Below are positions 13,827-24,538 of a DNA stretch of 49,887 bases, in pieces. Under the pieces are notes generated by a model, which saw only the letters and a program-made list of their open reading frames with translations, ran no database searches and was not told the DNA's origin. The DNA is from a virus. The stretch covers positions 1 through 49,887 of the IMG/VR virus record IMGVR_UViG_3300038701_000394. One strand, given 5' to 3'. The stretch's first letter is position 1, and each line of letters starts with the position of its first letter. The position numbers and the translations under genes are program-made.

Positions 13827-14186
13827 TTACCAATTACCTCTCGTCCAACCACCAGCACGAACACCAGCCCAATACATCCATGCTTTCCACTTGGACACGC
13901 CTAAATCAATAAGCATCTGATGAAACATATCGTCACATTCTTTTCTTGTTTTCCATTTATTATGATACATGTGATCATGAAAGACAGCGGCTTTTCTACT
14001 CTTGCCAGTTTTAGAAAAGAACGGGCGTAAAATAGCTGGAATACTCGCTAGATCAGTTTCGAACCCAGCTTCCACGCTGTAATGTATCAGTTTTGGTCCT
14101 GAGTAAGATACTTCATCGACAACACAGAAGAACCCTGGTTTATCGTCCAAGACATCCAACCGTAAATTAGTGAATATACCTTTCAT
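13827..14186 (-). CDS. DUF1353 family protein
   Basis: A 119-residue protein matching DUF1353: YSVEAGFETDLASIPAILRP, RKAAVFHDHMYHN, ECDDMFHQMLIDLGVSKW and MYWAGVRAGGW. The His/Asp pattern suggests a metal-dependent hydrolase, and the family sits near lysis or tail genes in many phages; its function is unproven. Start ATG 14186 overlaps the stop of the preceding gene; a longer form from 14216 is possible but would overlap by 34 bases. Confidence 0.8.
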   Translation of the reverse strand: MKGIFTNLRLDVLDDKPGFFCVVDEVSYSGPKLIHYSVEAGFETDLASIPAILRPFFSKTGKSRKAAVFHDHMYHNKWKTRKECDDMFHQMLIDLGVSKWKAWMYWAGVRAGGWTRGNW

Positions 14187-14617
14187 ATTCTCCACCCTAA
14201 TTTTCTTGCATACCACAAATCACGTTGAGTTATTCTGCTAGTCTTTATGGTCGTCTTCAACACACCGGCTTTCATTAAAGCACACGCTACCAACTCAGAA
14301 CAGAACCACTTCTCATCGTTCTGCCAATTTTTTCTGAATGGTAATGCTGCGAGGGCTGAAAAATCGTAAGGTTTACCCACTTGGCGATTCAACCAAGTCT
14401 CGGCAATGTCCTTATTCTGATCGTCCACTATCACTGACTCATGATCAGGATACCGTTTGTCGAATTGTGCAAAGGTTGATCGCGTAACCCCATGTTCGAA
14501 AGTCGCTTCATAAACATGATGATTAACCATAATAGCCACATGGCTGAACTGGCTGAATGTCGCAAACTTAATCGCCTCAGCAGCGAGGTTCTTACCTCTG
14601 CAAAAATATACGATCAT
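14183..14617 (-). CDS. Permuted papain-fold (NlpC/P60- or YiiX-like) cysteine hydrolase
   Basis: A 144-residue protein with a circularly permuted NlpC/P60-like order: the catalytic His comes first (FSHVAIM, H26), then YEATFEHGV, and the nucleophile Cys comes later in EKWFCSELVACAL (C106). GKPYDFSALAALPF is a typical family segment. Such enzymes cleave amide bonds in peptidoglycan, proteins or lipids; in a late phage operon beside probable lysis genes it is the best candidate here for an endolysin-like or tail-associated hydrolase. It overlaps both neighbours by 4 bases. Confidence 0.65.
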   Translation of the reverse strand: MIVYFCRGKNLAAEAIKFATFSQFSHVAIMVNHHVYEATFEHGVTRSTFAQFDKRYPDHESVIVDDQNKDIAETWLNRQVGKPYDFSALAALPFRKNWQNDEKWFCSELVACALMKAGVLKTTIKTSRITQRDLWYARKLGWRI

Positions 14618-14997
14618 ATTCCTAGCGCCTGTTTCACAGTGGTAAGTTCATTCAGTGTGGTACATGCTTCGATCTGTGCATCACCGACAATACGTTGACC
14701 CATTAAGTCGCCAGAAGCGGAACTGAATGCTGTAGCGTTAGTAATGACCGTTGGCGCTAACTCGTCCTTAGTCATACCTGACGATGCACATGTGCTGTCC
14801 ATCATAGGTGTTGATGTCAATGGGTCGGCAAGATACGCTTCGGCCTCAGCGGTAAGCACAGGCCAAGTGAGGCGTTCGTTATCAGGGTACTTCTCGGACA
14901 ATGCCGCCATTTGACGGTTGATCTTACCCTTCCAAACCAACAACGCTTCGGGAATGGCTATGTCTGCCAGTATTTGTGCTTCGGTGCGTCTAGCCAT
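14614..14997 (-). CDS. Tail fibre assembly-like protein (DUF4376-like C-terminus)
   Basis: A 127-residue protein with the layout of tail-fibre accessory proteins: a helix (KGKINRQMAALSEKY), then LTWPVLTAEAEAYLADP, TSTPMMDSTCASSGMTKDE and a C-terminal AFSSASGDLMGQRIVGDAQI. It lies directly after the beta-propeller fibre gene and overlaps it by one base (TAATG), as fibre chaperones usually do. Its role as a chaperone or cap of the fibre is inferred from this. Confidence 0.6.
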   Translation of the reverse strand: MARRTEAQILADIAIPEALLVWKGKINRQMAALSEKYPDNERLTWPVLTAEAEAYLADPLTSTPMMDSTCASSGMTKDELAPTVITNATAFSSASGDLMGQRIVGDAQIEACTTLNELTTVKQALGI

Positions 14998-17828
14998 TAT
15001 ATGACCCTCACTTTAAAGTTTCCGTCAACCAGTGCTTTGAATTCCACGTTTTGGGTGTCTGGTGCGTTCCATTCGTAGTCTGTGCCGATTATAGCACCTT
15101 GGTCAGTTGCGTTAGCATCATAATCAATTGTAGCACCGGCATAATTAAACCCACTACCATTCACCGCGAACATAGTCACAGCTATATCGTAAGTCGTAGT
15201 TACAGCAGGGAATACTGTTGCAGCCTCGAGTTGGTCACGGTCCATTTGGTTCTGTGCCTCTGTTTGGGCATCACTCAAAGCCCCCGACAAAGTATTCACA
15301 CTCGCCGCTGTCCAAGTTTCTAAAGCGTAATCACCGTTACTGTTATATTCCCAAGTTCCACCATTATCTCGGACGATATTACGTGCGCCTTGAGTACCAT
15401 TAACAATATGGAAAGTCACACGGTCATCATTGCTCAAACTGTAATAAATCTCATTGCCATTAAGTGTAGAAGCTTCAACAATACTGTTAATCTCTGTCCA
15501 AAATTGGGTATCAATTTGACCACTGGCGTTGGTTACAGCGGTTAAGAATATATTACGGTAGGGGTAGAAGGTTAGTTGATAAGTGCTGCCAAGAGTATAT
15601 TGGTAAACCTCTTCTGGGGTAGCGTCTGAAATAAACAGGCTCACACCATCTGATGAGAAATTTGCCCCGTAAGCGGTGCCAGTTAATCCCGTATAAAAAC
15701 TTTCTGATGTATAAGAAGCTGTAGATATGTCCCATCCCGTTGATAGTTCATACTGATATGCGATTTTATCTGTAGTATTTATACATATCACATTCGTACC
15801 ATCAGGACTAACGGCCATAGCGTATGGGGAGTCAACCTCAGTAGTAATACTGAAAGACTTAGTGTCATAAGATGCTGTTGATATGTCCCAAGCTGTGCCA
15901 AGAGTATATTGGAATATGGTGTCGTTGGTTTTCCCTAGCACAAATAACGTAACCCCTGTCGGGTCAAAGGCTATTTCGATGGGGGCTGTATCTTGAGCAT
16001 TCACACTAAAGGATTTACTTGCGTAAGAACCAGTAGATATATCAAATGGGGTACTGAGAGTATATTGATAAATGGTTCTATTAGTTGTGCCGACAACGTA
16101 TGCCTTAGTCCCATCTACGCTGAGGGCTATACCGAATGGATTAGTCTCTTGTGCAACCACACTTAACGTTTTACTCGCATACGTGGCTGTGGATATATCG
16201 TTTGCTACGGATAAAGTGTATTGAAAGATACTATCTGTACCAGCATCAAGAACATACAAAGTTAGCCCATCTACAGTAAGATGGATACTTGACATAGTTG
16301 TTGTTTGGGTTGATGTATCTAATAATTTACCGTCATCATTGTATGCAGCAGTGCTCAAGTCCCAACCAGTAGATAGGTCATAATTATAAACGGTGTCATT
16401 ACCGAAAGATGATAAAAATAAGCCTTCCCCATCTGGTGTGAAATATATACCGAATGAAGTGGACACTTCTGGAACCACACCAAAATCGAAATTAACCGAG
16501 TCATAGGAAGCGGTGCTTACATCCCAAGGCGTACCAAGAGTATATTGATAAACTGTATCATTTGCAGTATTAACAACATACATCTTAGCACCATCAGATT
16601 TTATATACATTCCTCTAGGAGAAGTTGCCTGTGCTGCAATTGAGTGACTATTACCGGAGTAACTAGCAGTGGAAAAATCAAACGCAATAGCTAAATCGTA
16701 TTCAAAAACCGTGTCAGTGTTATCACCTACCATGTAGAACTTAGTACCATCAGGAGATAGCGTGAATCCAAAACCAGAAGAGTTTTCCGTAGAAGTATCG
16801 AAATTAACCGAGTCATAGGATGCTGTGGAAACATCCCAAGCGACACTAAGAGTGTATTGAAAAGCGCCATTTTGCTGGTCATAAATGAATAATTTTAATC
16901 CATCAGGACTTAACGACATGCCGGTAGTTTGGGTTGTTTCAGCGGGAGTGTACTCATCAGCGAGAAAAGATGACGCCATGTTAAACGCATCAGTCAATTT
17001 GTACCAGTATATTGTATCACTGTCATAACCACACGCATACATGTTGTAGCCATCAGATGAGAACCATACTCCTGTTGGTGAAGTTTCAACATCGCCAACA
17101 TACTTACTCACCGTATTGTAATAAGCATCTTGACGTTCATCTACATCGACGGTAATAGCACCCGCTTCAATCAACATACCCGTATCTAAATCATAATCAG
17201 AACCACCAACATCAACATTCCAGTTGCTATTCGCTTCACCAACTTGGGCAACTTCTTTAGTCACGCTTACAACTGGTGTGGTCGTAGCACTGCTCAACAA
17301 TATTGTTCTGATTTCATCTGCCAGCATCGACTTGCTAAATTCAGCTAAAGATGCACCACCGCTTGGTGCCCATTGAGGGTTAGCCGTAGAAGGTTCCGTC
17401 AAGGTTATATCAGCCACATCAACTAGCAACTGCCAGTATGCACCACTATGGTAAACGCTGTACGGTACATTAGCCGCTCCGGTTTGATCAGACCAGTTAC
17501 CTTTAAAATTAACATTACTGGATACGTTATCCGCAGCAGCTTCGGCACGATCCGCTTCCGTCTCTGAACGGTCGGCTTCTGTGGTTGCTAACGCAACTTG
17601 TGCAGCACCGTTATTCGTGGCGTCTATAGCCGACTGCGCAGCTTCATTAGCCTTCGTCTCCGACACAACCGCATTATCATACGTGTCACTGGCCAGTTGA
17701 TTAGCTTCATCTGTCCAAGGGGTTAATGCCGCAACATGTGCATCAGCCTTGGTCACAAAGTTATCTGGATCATCCTGACGTTGAGGTGCATCTGGTAACG
17801 GACTGATCGGAGTTGGTGTAGTAGCCAT
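14997..17828 (-). CDS. Tail fibre with ten-fold beta-propeller-like repeats
   Basis: A 943-residue protein. The N-terminus ([19 protein letters not shown]) is a common attachment start of phage tail fibres, followed by an Ala/Glu-rich coiled-coil ([19 protein letters not shown]) and [10 protein letters not shown]. Residues about 235-750 hold ten repeats of about 50 residues with the pattern [20 protein letters not shown] plus [12 protein letters not shown], like SdiA/YVTN/NHL-type beta-propeller blades. The C-terminus has a small beta domain. It probably binds the host surface; ten blades suggest one large or two smaller propellers. The late-operon position and the fibre chaperone downstream support this. 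Confidence 0.75.
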   Translation of the reverse strand: MATTPTPISPLPDAPQRQDDPDNFVTKADAHVAALTPWTDEANQLASDTYDNAVVSETKANEAAQSAIDATNNGAAQVALATTEADRSETEADRAEAAADNVSSNVNFKGNWSDQTGAANVPYSVYHSGAYWQLLVDVADITLTEPSTANPQWAPSGGASLAEFSKSMLADEIRTILLSSATTTPVVSVTKEVAQVGEANSNWNVDVGGSDYDLDTGMLIEAGAITVDVDERQDAYYNTVSKYVGDVETSPTGVWFSSDGYNMYACGYDSDTIYWYKLTDAFNMASSFLADEYTPAETTQTTGMSLSPDGLKLFIYDQQNGAFQYTLSVAWDVSTASYDSVNFDTSTENSSGFGFTLSPDGTKFYMVGDNTDTVFEYDLAIAFDFSTASYSGNSHSIAAQATSPRGMYIKSDGAKMYVVNTANDTVYQYTLGTPWDVSTASYDSVNFDFGVVPEVSTSFGIYFTPDGEGLFLSSFGNDTVYNYDLSTGWDLSTAAYNDDGKLLDTSTQTTTMSSIHLTVDGLTLYVLDAGTDSIFQYTLSVANDISTATYASKTLSVVAQETNPFGIALSVDGTKAYVVGTTNRTIYQYTLSTPFDISTGSYASKSFSVNAQDTAPIEIAFDPTGVTLFVLGKTNDTIFQYTLGTAWDISTASYDTKSFSITTEVDSPYAMAVSPDGTNVICINTTDKIAYQYELSTGWDISTASYTSESFYTGLTGTAYGANFSSDGVSLFISDATPEEVYQYTLGSTYQLTFYPYRNIFLTAVTNASGQIDTQFWTEINSIVEASTLNGNEIYYSLSNDDRVTFHIVNGTQGARNIVRDNGGTWEYNSNGDYALETWTAASVNTLSGALSDAQTEAQNQMDRDQLEAATVFPAVTTTYDIAVTMFAVNGSGFNYAGATIDYDANATDQGAIIGTDYEWNAPDTQNVEFKALVDGNFKVRVI

Positions 17829-18754
17829 TATGTTAAACCTTCCACTTCAATTGTTGCGGGTGAACTTACGGGATCACGGAATACTAAATCGAAATCTCGA
17901 TAGTAACCGTAGACGATTGTCGCACCGTATTCTTCTGACCCAATCCACGTCACGGGCGTTGTGCGTAAATTGGCTAATAAATTCTGTATATAACTAATTC
18001 TATTCGTCTGCACATGGACATCATAGCTTGCAATCTTACTATAACCACGCTGGACCACAATCGGTCTACCGTATGCGTCAAGTTCCTTACGACTATAGTC
18101 AAGTATACCAACACCTGAACCATTTTCTGCGATACCTAACACCCGTTGATAACCAAGCGTTAATAAACCACATGCCGCTGTACCGGCTGGTGCGTTAATG
18201 GTCACAATGACATCGGCTGTGCTGTACGCCGGTAAATCGAGTAACGCTATGTCAGACTTAGTTTCAATCGGATTAAAATAATATTCATACCAGTCGTTGA
18301 TGCCTTCGTTACTATTCAGCGATACAGTGGTGTCATAAACAATCCCATCAATAGGATCATCCATCTGCACTTGCACCTCAATACCAGCGAGGTTAAACAA
18401 CGCGATGCCGTTAATCACTTCACCAGGCGTTATCGTCACGGTGATTGAAGTTGCTTGTTCGGTACGGTCGCTGATCTGATCTGAGAACATCGCCCATGTA
18501 TTCGTAGCACTAACCCTGATCCAGTACGCGCCTATGCCAGTATTCGGATCAACATCGACGGTCGGTTTATTATTCGCGTCACTGGTGTGAGCCTGAACAC
18601 ACTCATACAATGTATGCACGTTCGGTGTCGTTATCTGACGTTGATTACCCACGCTGTAAGACTGCGATAATGCCCAATCTGGATTATCAGTTTCAGGTAC
18701 ATCGGTAGCCGTGAGCGTTGTATCGTCTATCAGCGTAGGTACAATAATTTTCAT
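17828..18754 (-). CDS. Tail tip protein with carbohydrate-binding-like N-terminus
   Basis: A 308-residue protein placed between the tape measure and the fibre, the usual position of distal tail or baseplate proteins. The N-terminal [20 protein letters not shown]...GAYWIRVS resembles the small carbohydrate-binding modules in phage tail proteins (Y..G..V.......Y). The middle is beta-rich with [18 protein letters not shown]. The C-terminus ([16 protein letters not shown]) resembles siphophage minor tail proteins. It overlaps neighbours by one base on each side (TAATG), indicating coupled translation. Confidence 0.6.
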   Translation of the reverse strand: MKIIVPTLIDDTTLTATDVPETDNPDWALSQSYSVGNQRQITTPNVHTLYECVQAHTSDANNKPTVDVDPNTGIGAYWIRVSATNTWAMFSDQISDRTEQATSITVTITPGEVINGIALFNLAGIEVQVQMDDPIDGIVYDTTVSLNSNEGINDWYEYYFNPIETKSDIALLDLPAYSTADVIVTINAPAGTAACGLLTLGYQRVLGIAENGSGVGILDYSRKELDAYGRPIVVQRGYSKIASYDVHVQTNRISYIQNLLANLRTTPVTWIGSEEYGATIVYGYYRDFDLVFRDPVSSPATIEVEGLT

Positions 18755-21700
18755 TACACAACCTCAACGTCTTGCGTGTCACGTAGATTAGGTAAACCAT
18801 CACCTTCCCAACGATCAAGGCGTTTCGCAGTCTTATTACTACTACGTGCGATAGCTAACAACACCTGGTTCATCTCGTTTCGTAACTGTGAAATTTGATC
18901 TGCCACTGAATCACCCGACAACGCACTCATTAAATCATTATTATTGATTATACGCGATGGTCCGGTTAATTCTAGTTCTGGTCCTTCTTCACCCACAATC
19001 CGCATACCACCAGAGTGAGTACCACCATCTGCGAAAGTGGCGATTTGATCCGCTTTAGGTACACCAATGCCGCCCAAGCCGGTTGTATCAATATTCAATC
19101 CGTATGGATTCGTTGGGTCAGTGACCACAGGTTCAGATGCCGGTGCGGGTGCCAACAACTGCATGGACGCGCTCATTGCGTCAGACTGCGCGGTGTCCAC
19201 AGGTTCTTCACTAGGTATTTCAACAACCTCAGTGTTGGACTCTGCAATTTGTTGCTCTAATGCTTGTCTCGCTTGACGTTCGGCATTCAACGCAGAACCA
19301 AACGCACTCACCGCATTCTCAACCGATTGCACACTGGTGTCGATACCGCGCAATGCGTTCAACTGATCTTCTGCATTTTGAAGTATGAGATCAAGACGAG
19401 CCATTTCTTCATTGAACTCTTGCTCCATCTTAGCAAGTTCGTTCTCAGCACGTAGCTCAGCAGCCGCTATTGATCGCTCAACATTCGTATCATTCGCTGC
19501 AATCGCTCGATCAGTGTCATCCTTAGCTTCGTCTATCGCTCGTTTAGCTTCGTCTTTAATCGCCTGCGTTTGCTCAGTTAACCGCTCAATTGTGATTTCA
19601 GCATCGGTTTTCTGACTCTCGCCTGAGTCTTCCAACTGATCAAGTACAGAACGAGTGACACCGACTTGTCGCCTGTAATCTTCACCAGTGGCGAAATCTT
19701 CCATCGTGAAGTTAGACGCAACACCAGCCGCATCGCCCGTACCAGTGAGATCACCAGTCACAAGGGCGTTTTGTAGCATTGCTAACGCTGTTGCACGTCT
19801 TCTTTCGCCGCTGACAGCCTTCTCGTTCATGTCTTCGAGCGTAGCAGTGATGCCGTTCAACTCTTTGGTAATCGCTTTAAGACCGTCTTTCGCAGCGTTT
19901 AACGCAATCTTATTAGCGTTTAGACGTGCTTTCTCTTCATCTTTAATTGCGGTGATACGATCAGCACCAGCGGACTTAATCGCTGTTGCCCTGGATTTAC
20001 CAGCCGCTTTAATGTCGATGATTTCATTCTTGAGTTGTTCTTTACGCTCGCTCGTGGCGATGTCATATTCTTCCTTGATACCAGCACGTTCAGCTTCAAC
20101 ACTCGAACGAACACCGGCAAGTGCAGAATCAGCCGCACTCGCAGCCGCATCCAACGCACGTTGCGCAATCGTTTCAAGGTGTGAATAGTATTGATCAGCC
20201 ATTGAAGTAACGCTTATGAACGTGTCAATCGCTTCACGACCTGATTCAGTGTTGGCATCTAACGTACCAGCAAGCGCCCACATTTCATTGCGTGTGTTAG
20301 GCAACGTGATACCAACCTCACCAAGCGATTCAGCGAGATCATTAGATAGCATCTCAAACTGCGCAACTTCCGGTGCAAACGCCTGGATGAATCCACTGGC
20401 GCGATCCGCAAGTGTTTCAAACCATTCACCGAGGTCTTCAACCGCATCAGTTGCTTCTTCAGTGGACTCTTTGGTCGAATCAAGAAGATTAATGTATTCA
20501 AGCATTGGACCCTGAATATCTAGCAGAGTAGCAATATTCTCTCTACCCGCTTCATCCAGTGCTTCCATCTCTGCCATTAAGTTAGCGAACTCTTGGCGTG
20601 TCGTTGGCAACGTGTCAGTGATGCCACTTAGTGCGTCCGTTAATCGCGCACCTTGTAGGTCAAGTTGATCAGCAGCGGTTAAGAAGTTCTTCTCAAAGAA
20701 TGACATTTTTTGCGTAAATGCTTCAATGCCGCCTGACTTCTGAACCAGATCGTCAGCCGCTTGTACAAGTAACTCAGTGGGTACGGTCATTCTCGCAATC
20801 GCGTCACCTAACGGGTGTATCGCTACTAATGCGGGACCCCACACTTCACCCATTGTTTCAGCAACTTCAAACCCTAAGACATTGAACGCTTCTTTACCTA
20901 GCTCAAAACTTGTAGCTAATCTGGTCAACGCTTCCGCTGGTTCTTCACCAGCCTGCACAAGTTCATCAAGATAAGGGACAACATTACCAGCAAGATCATT
21001 AAATACTTCACTGAACAACGCCTGGAACTCAGCCGTCATTTCGTCAGCATCCATGTCTTGCAGACTAAGCTTCTGACCTTCAATCAAGGTGCTACTGATC
21101 GCTTCTTGTATGGCTGACTGATCAATACCTAACGCCTCAGCACCAGCCGTAACAGTAGTCACAATGCCGTCTAGGACGTTCGCAAAGTCATCATTCAAAT
21201 CTTGACCTAGATCAACTCCTATACTTGTAAACTCGTCTGAACCGAATGATCGACGTTTCTGCACGTCAACAAACGCACCGATCATCGTATCATCAATTAT
21301 TTCACCCAGTGGTCCACCAAGTAATTCAATACCCTTATCAACAACTCGCGTCCTACCGGCACCCACATCAGCAAATACTTGTTGCGCGATGTCATCAAAC
21401 AGATCATTACCACTCGGAATATCTAAGTCAAAACCAAGTATAGTAGTCCTGCCTCTTAATTCCTCTGAGTCAAAATCCATCAACTCAGAGAAAGTACCCT
21501 TCAAGAATTCTGTACTGAACCCTGTGATCGACTCCGTAACACCTTCCAACGCTCGCAACATGCTTGTGTTGATATTCACAAGGGTGTCTGTCGCACTTGC
21601 TATCATCTCATTCGATGTGACTATTGAATCAGCTTTCTCATTGATACTACCAAGTACATCACCAGTACCTTGATCTTCCTGTCTTTCGTCTGCCAGGTTG

Positions 21701-24105
21701 ATGAACTTATCTTCACTCGCTAACCCGCCAAGTAATCCACCAGCTAATCCACCCACCAAACTACCTAACGGACCAGCAAACGCACCCAAACCGGACAATG
21801 CTGTTTCCATGCCGGTTGATACCATCTCACCAATGGACGAAGACACTTTACCGCCAATCTCGCGACCAACACCATCCCAGTCACCCGTTGCGAGGGCTTC
21901 ACCAAGCGTAGAACCGATTTCATCAAAGCCCTTAATGAATTCCTCGGAGAAATCTTCACCAGCGTCTTCACCTTTGTTTTTAAGGTTCTCAATCAATTCA
22001 TCAAGGTATTCAGCTACGGTGTCAAATTGATCACCTGTAATATCACCAGCAATCAACGCCTTGTTAAGCAACCGATATGATGCTGCGATTTCTTTCATCC
22101 CAGCAGCCACAGGATCGGCTTTCTTAATCAACCCTTCCAGTGACTTCTCGTATGCTTCCTGAGATTTTATCGCTTCTTCCGTGGCTTTCTTTTGTTTCTT
22201 GAGTGCTTCGGTTTCGTCAAACAATGCACCGGCTTCTTTAGCGAGTGCAGCAGCATTGACATGTGTTGAATCTATACCGGCTTTTTTCAGAGTGTTGTAT
22301 ATGAATTGTTCACGGGAATCGCGCTTCAACGCTTCGCGTTCTTCATGGATAGACACTACAACTTTACCGAGCTGTATTGCCTGTTTATCCGCTAACGCAA
22401 TAGCTTCTTCACGCAGCCTTATCACCTTCTTTCTGGCTTCCGCTTCTAAAAGCAAGTTCTCAATCTCAATGAGGTCAATCGCATTGGCCCCCATTTTTGC
22501 CGCCTTCTCAAGTTCAACAGCAATAGCGGATTTACCAATCATGCCAACACTGAATTTAAGTGCGTCAGTATATTCTTTAACGCTTTCTATCTTTTTATCA
22601 ATGTCGTCATCATCACTGAAAACAGGCTGATTCAACTCTTCACGTTGTTGCTGTAGAACCATCAACGCTTCTTGCAGTTTATTTAATTCACCTCGTTTCA
22701 CCAATTCGAGGTTAGGCGTTACTTTTATTTCATCTTGAATGGCTTTTATTCTACGCTCGGCCTCTTGCATTTTAGAGTTTAGTTCGCGTAGTTGTACTGA
22801 CTTCAACCCTTGGAAAACAGACTCTAATTCGTCTTTCAATTCCTTGGTTTTATTCTTCAAACCATCCATTTTGTCAGTAGCGCCGGTCAAAGCAGTGATT
22901 AAAGTACCTCCGACCGCAGCACCTATCGCAATGAAAGCACCGACAATAGCACCAGTAGGACCAAACGCAGCCGCAATTTGAGAACCTTGCTGACCGAGTA
23001 TGATCATAGAATCAGTACCCATTTGCATTTGAACGGCAATATCCTGAACCTGGTGCCCAAGGTTTCCAGCCGCACCACGCAATCTACGCATGGACTTACC
23101 GGCAATATTAGCTTGTTGAGTTAATAATGTAGTTCTTTCCTGGACCTGCTTTAACGACTCTTTATATTGAGCAAGTGTTATGACACCAGCTTGAAAAGCA
23201 TCCTTCAATGCTCTTATGCTTCTAGATTGCTGATTAGTCGCAGCGAACAATGGGTCAAGCGTGCGTTTTAACTCAATATATCCTTGTTTGGCTCGATGTA
23301 TTTCTCCGTTAGCCTCGGACGTTGCGGTGGTCGTACCTTTAATTCTCTCAGCAAGCGATGAATGCCTGTTCTTTAGTTGTGACATCGCAGCGTCATATTG
23401 CTTCTGATCAATAACACCTTCTTTGAAAGCACGATTTAAAGTCTTGACGCCTTCTTTAGTCTGATTAGTCACTGCTCGCAATGGGTCAAGCGCCATCATT
23501 AGACGCTCGTATTCACTGGCTGTTTTAGAGATTTCAGCCTCAGACTGTTTTGTTGCCGCAGTTAATTTCTTAGTTTCAGTTGTGAGAGTTTCATATCTAT
23601 TCTCGACCTGAACCAACGTCTGCGCATACTGCTCTTGTGTGATCACGCCTCTTTCAAGGGCATTATCGAGTGTTGCGACACTTTGTTCATACTGCTTTGT
23701 TGCAGCGAACAGCGGATCAAGAGATGACTTGAGAGATGTGAATTCTTGTGTGGATTGCTCTATTGCGGCATTAGTTCTACGCAATGCCTCAGCAGTACCA
23801 TCGGCTTCAGCAATGGCAGAACCGTATCGCTGTTGAACTTTAGCGAGCATATCAGCGTATTCATCACCGGCCAATTCACCTTTCTTCATTTCGTTGGTGA
23901 TGGTGGTAATGTTACGGTCTAACTTTTGCTGTGCAGCAAATACAGGATCAAACGAGGACTTCAAGTCTTTATATGACCCTGACAGTCCATCGGTAGCACG
24001 TTCGGCACGTTTGGCAGCGGTCTCTAAATCCTTGAGTTTAAGACCTGACTTCTCAACATCAGTAGAGTCGATCTTTATACCTAAGACAACGGTTTCATCT
24101 GCCAT
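18754..24105 (-). CDS. Tape measure protein
   Basis: A 1783-residue protein, the longest in the genome. The N-terminal 340 or so residues hold four copies of a roughly 70-residue repeat (SLDPLFAATKQYEQSVATLD...GVITQEQYAQTL), a known feature of siphophage tape measures. Hydrophobic segments (IVGAFIAIGAAVGGTLITAL; LGSLVGGLAGGLLGGLA) could form the pore through the host membrane. Long coiled coils follow, including a charged segment near residues 1320-1560. Length of this protein sets tail length. It starts inside the end of the upstream GT reading frame, with GAGGG before the ATG. Confidence 0.93.
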   Translation of the reverse strand: MADETVVLGIKIDSTDVEKSGLKLKDLETAAKRAERATDGLSGSYKDLKSSFDPVFAAQQKLDRNITTITNEMKKGELAGDEYADMLAKVQQRYGSAIAEADGTAEALRRTNAAIEQSTQEFTSLKSSLDPLFAATKQYEQSVATLDNALERGVITQEQYAQTLVQVENRYETLTTETKKLTAATKQSEAEISKTASEYERLMMALDPLRAVTNQTKEGVKTLNRAFKEGVIDQKQYDAAMSQLKNRHSSLAERIKGTTTATSEANGEIHRAKQGYIELKRTLDPLFAATNQQSRSIRALKDAFQAGVITLAQYKESLKQVQERTTLLTQQANIAGKSMRRLRGAAGNLGHQVQDIAVQMQMGTDSMIILGQQGSQIAAAFGPTGAIVGAFIAIGAAVGGTLITALTGATDKMDGLKNKTKELKDELESVFQGLKSVQLRELNSKMQEAERRIKAIQDEIKVTPNLELVKRGELNKLQEALMVLQQQREELNQPVFSDDDDIDKKIESVKEYTDALKFSVGMIGKSAIAVELEKAAKMGANAIDLIEIENLLLEAEARKKVIRLREEAIALADKQAIQLGKVVVSIHEEREALKRDSREQFIYNTLKKAGIDSTHVNAAALAKEAGALFDETEALKKQKKATEEAIKSQEAYEKSLEGLIKKADPVAAGMKEIAASYRLLNKALIAGDITGDQFDTVAEYLDELIENLKNKGEDAGEDFSEEFIKGFDEIGSTLGEALATGDWDGVGREIGGKVSSSIGEMVSTGMETALSGLGAFAGPLGSLVGGLAGGLLGGLASEDKFINLADERQEDQGTGDVLGSINEKADSIVTSNEMIASATDTLVNINTSMLRALEGVTESITGFSTEFLKGTFSELMDFDSEELRGRTTILGFDLDIPSGNDLFDDIAQQVFADVGAGRTRVVDKGIELLGGPLGEIIDDTMIGAFVDVQKRRSFGSDEFTSIGVDLGQDLNDDFANVLDGIVTTVTAGAEALGIDQSAIQEAISSTLIEGQKLSLQDMDADEMTAEFQALFSEVFNDLAGNVVPYLDELVQAGEEPAEALTRLATSFELGKEAFNVLGFEVAETMGEVWGPALVAIHPLGDAIARMTVPTELLVQAADDLVQKSGGIEAFTQKMSFFEKNFLTAADQLDLQGARLTDALSGITDTLPTTRQEFANLMAEMEALDEAGRENIATLLDIQGPMLEYINLLDSTKESTEEATDAVEDLGEWFETLADRASGFIQAFAPEVAQFEMLSNDLAESLGEVGITLPNTRNEMWALAGTLDANTESGREAIDTFISVTSMADQYYSHLETIAQRALDAAASAADSALAGVRSSVEAERAGIKEEYDIATSERKEQLKNEIIDIKAAGKSRATAIKSAGADRITAIKDEEKARLNANKIALNAAKDGLKAITKELNGITATLEDMNEKAVSGERRRATALAMLQNALVTGDLTGTGDAAGVASNFTMEDFATGEDYRRQVGVTRSVLDQLEDSGESQKTDAEITIERLTEQTQAIKDEAKRAIDEAKDDTDRAIAANDTNVERSIAAAELRAENELAKMEQEFNEEMARLDLILQNAEDQLNALRGIDTSVQSVENAVSAFGSALNAERQARQALEQQIAESNTEVVEIPSEEPVDTAQSDAMSASMQLLAPAPASEPVVTDPTNPYGLNIDTTGLGGIGVPKADQIATFADGGTHSGGMRIVGEEGPELELTGPSRIINNNDLMSALSGDSVADQISQLRNEMNQVLLAIARSSNKTAKRLDRWEGDGLPNLRDTQDVEVV

Positions 24106-24538
24106 TTAACGACCCTCTTATCCTGTGATCAGCTACTTTTCTTCTTGCTGCATGTATATCTTCACCAGTTTCATACGGTGCCGGTGTCATCGGTTCCTTG
24201 TATTCATTGAGACAACCGCAATACAACTTGGATAACTCAATTATAAATCGAGATTCCCATGTTTCTAAGCAAGTATGGGTCATATTCACCCATGATTCAA
24301 TATCGCACCACTCCAAAGCCGTGTGACCATGAAAACCAGACTTAGCAATCCCCAATTCATTAAGATGATTAATCACATGGTTGAAATTCGTGATTTCTGG
24401 AAACTGTGGCTTATAACCAGCACCGTCATAGATTTCTTGCCTGGTCTTACGATCTTTCTTATTGTTGTCGTCATCTGGCACAGCATGGAGCCACGCCAGT
24501 TGACGGACATAAGTTTTTAATGATGCTTTGGAGCCTGT
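24095..24538 (-). CDS. T-type extension of the tail assembly chaperone, read by -1 frameshift (GT product)
   Basis: The frame has no good start of its own; only GTG 24481 without a ribosome site is available. It is open back to the slippery heptamer at 24538-24544 and continues the upstream gene in the -1 frame (TGSKASLKTYVRQLAWLHAV, then PDDDNNKKDRKTRQEIYDGA). Combined G+T length is about 268 residues. In lambda-like phages G and GT help the tail tube protein assemble around the tape measure, and the tape measure gene follows directly here, overlapping this frame by 11 bases. Confidence 0.8.
   Translation of the reverse strand, partial: TGSKASLKTYVRQLAWLHAVPDDDNNKKDRKTRQEIYDGAGYKPQFPEITNFNHVINHLNELGIAKSGFHGHTALEWCDIESWVNMTHTCLETWESRFIIELSKLYCGCLNEYKEPMTPAPYETGEDIHAARRKVADHRIRGSLNGR

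Noticed and set aside
19385-22981. Several plus-strand Ser/Ala-rich frames opposite the tape measure gene
   Set aside because: Typical antisense shadows of Glu/Lys/Ala-rich coiled-coil coding sequence.
24095-24481. Independent gene starting at GTG 24481
   Set aside because: No ribosome site; the frame is continuous with the -1 frame from the slippery site of the upstream chaperone gene, so it is better read as a frameshift extension.
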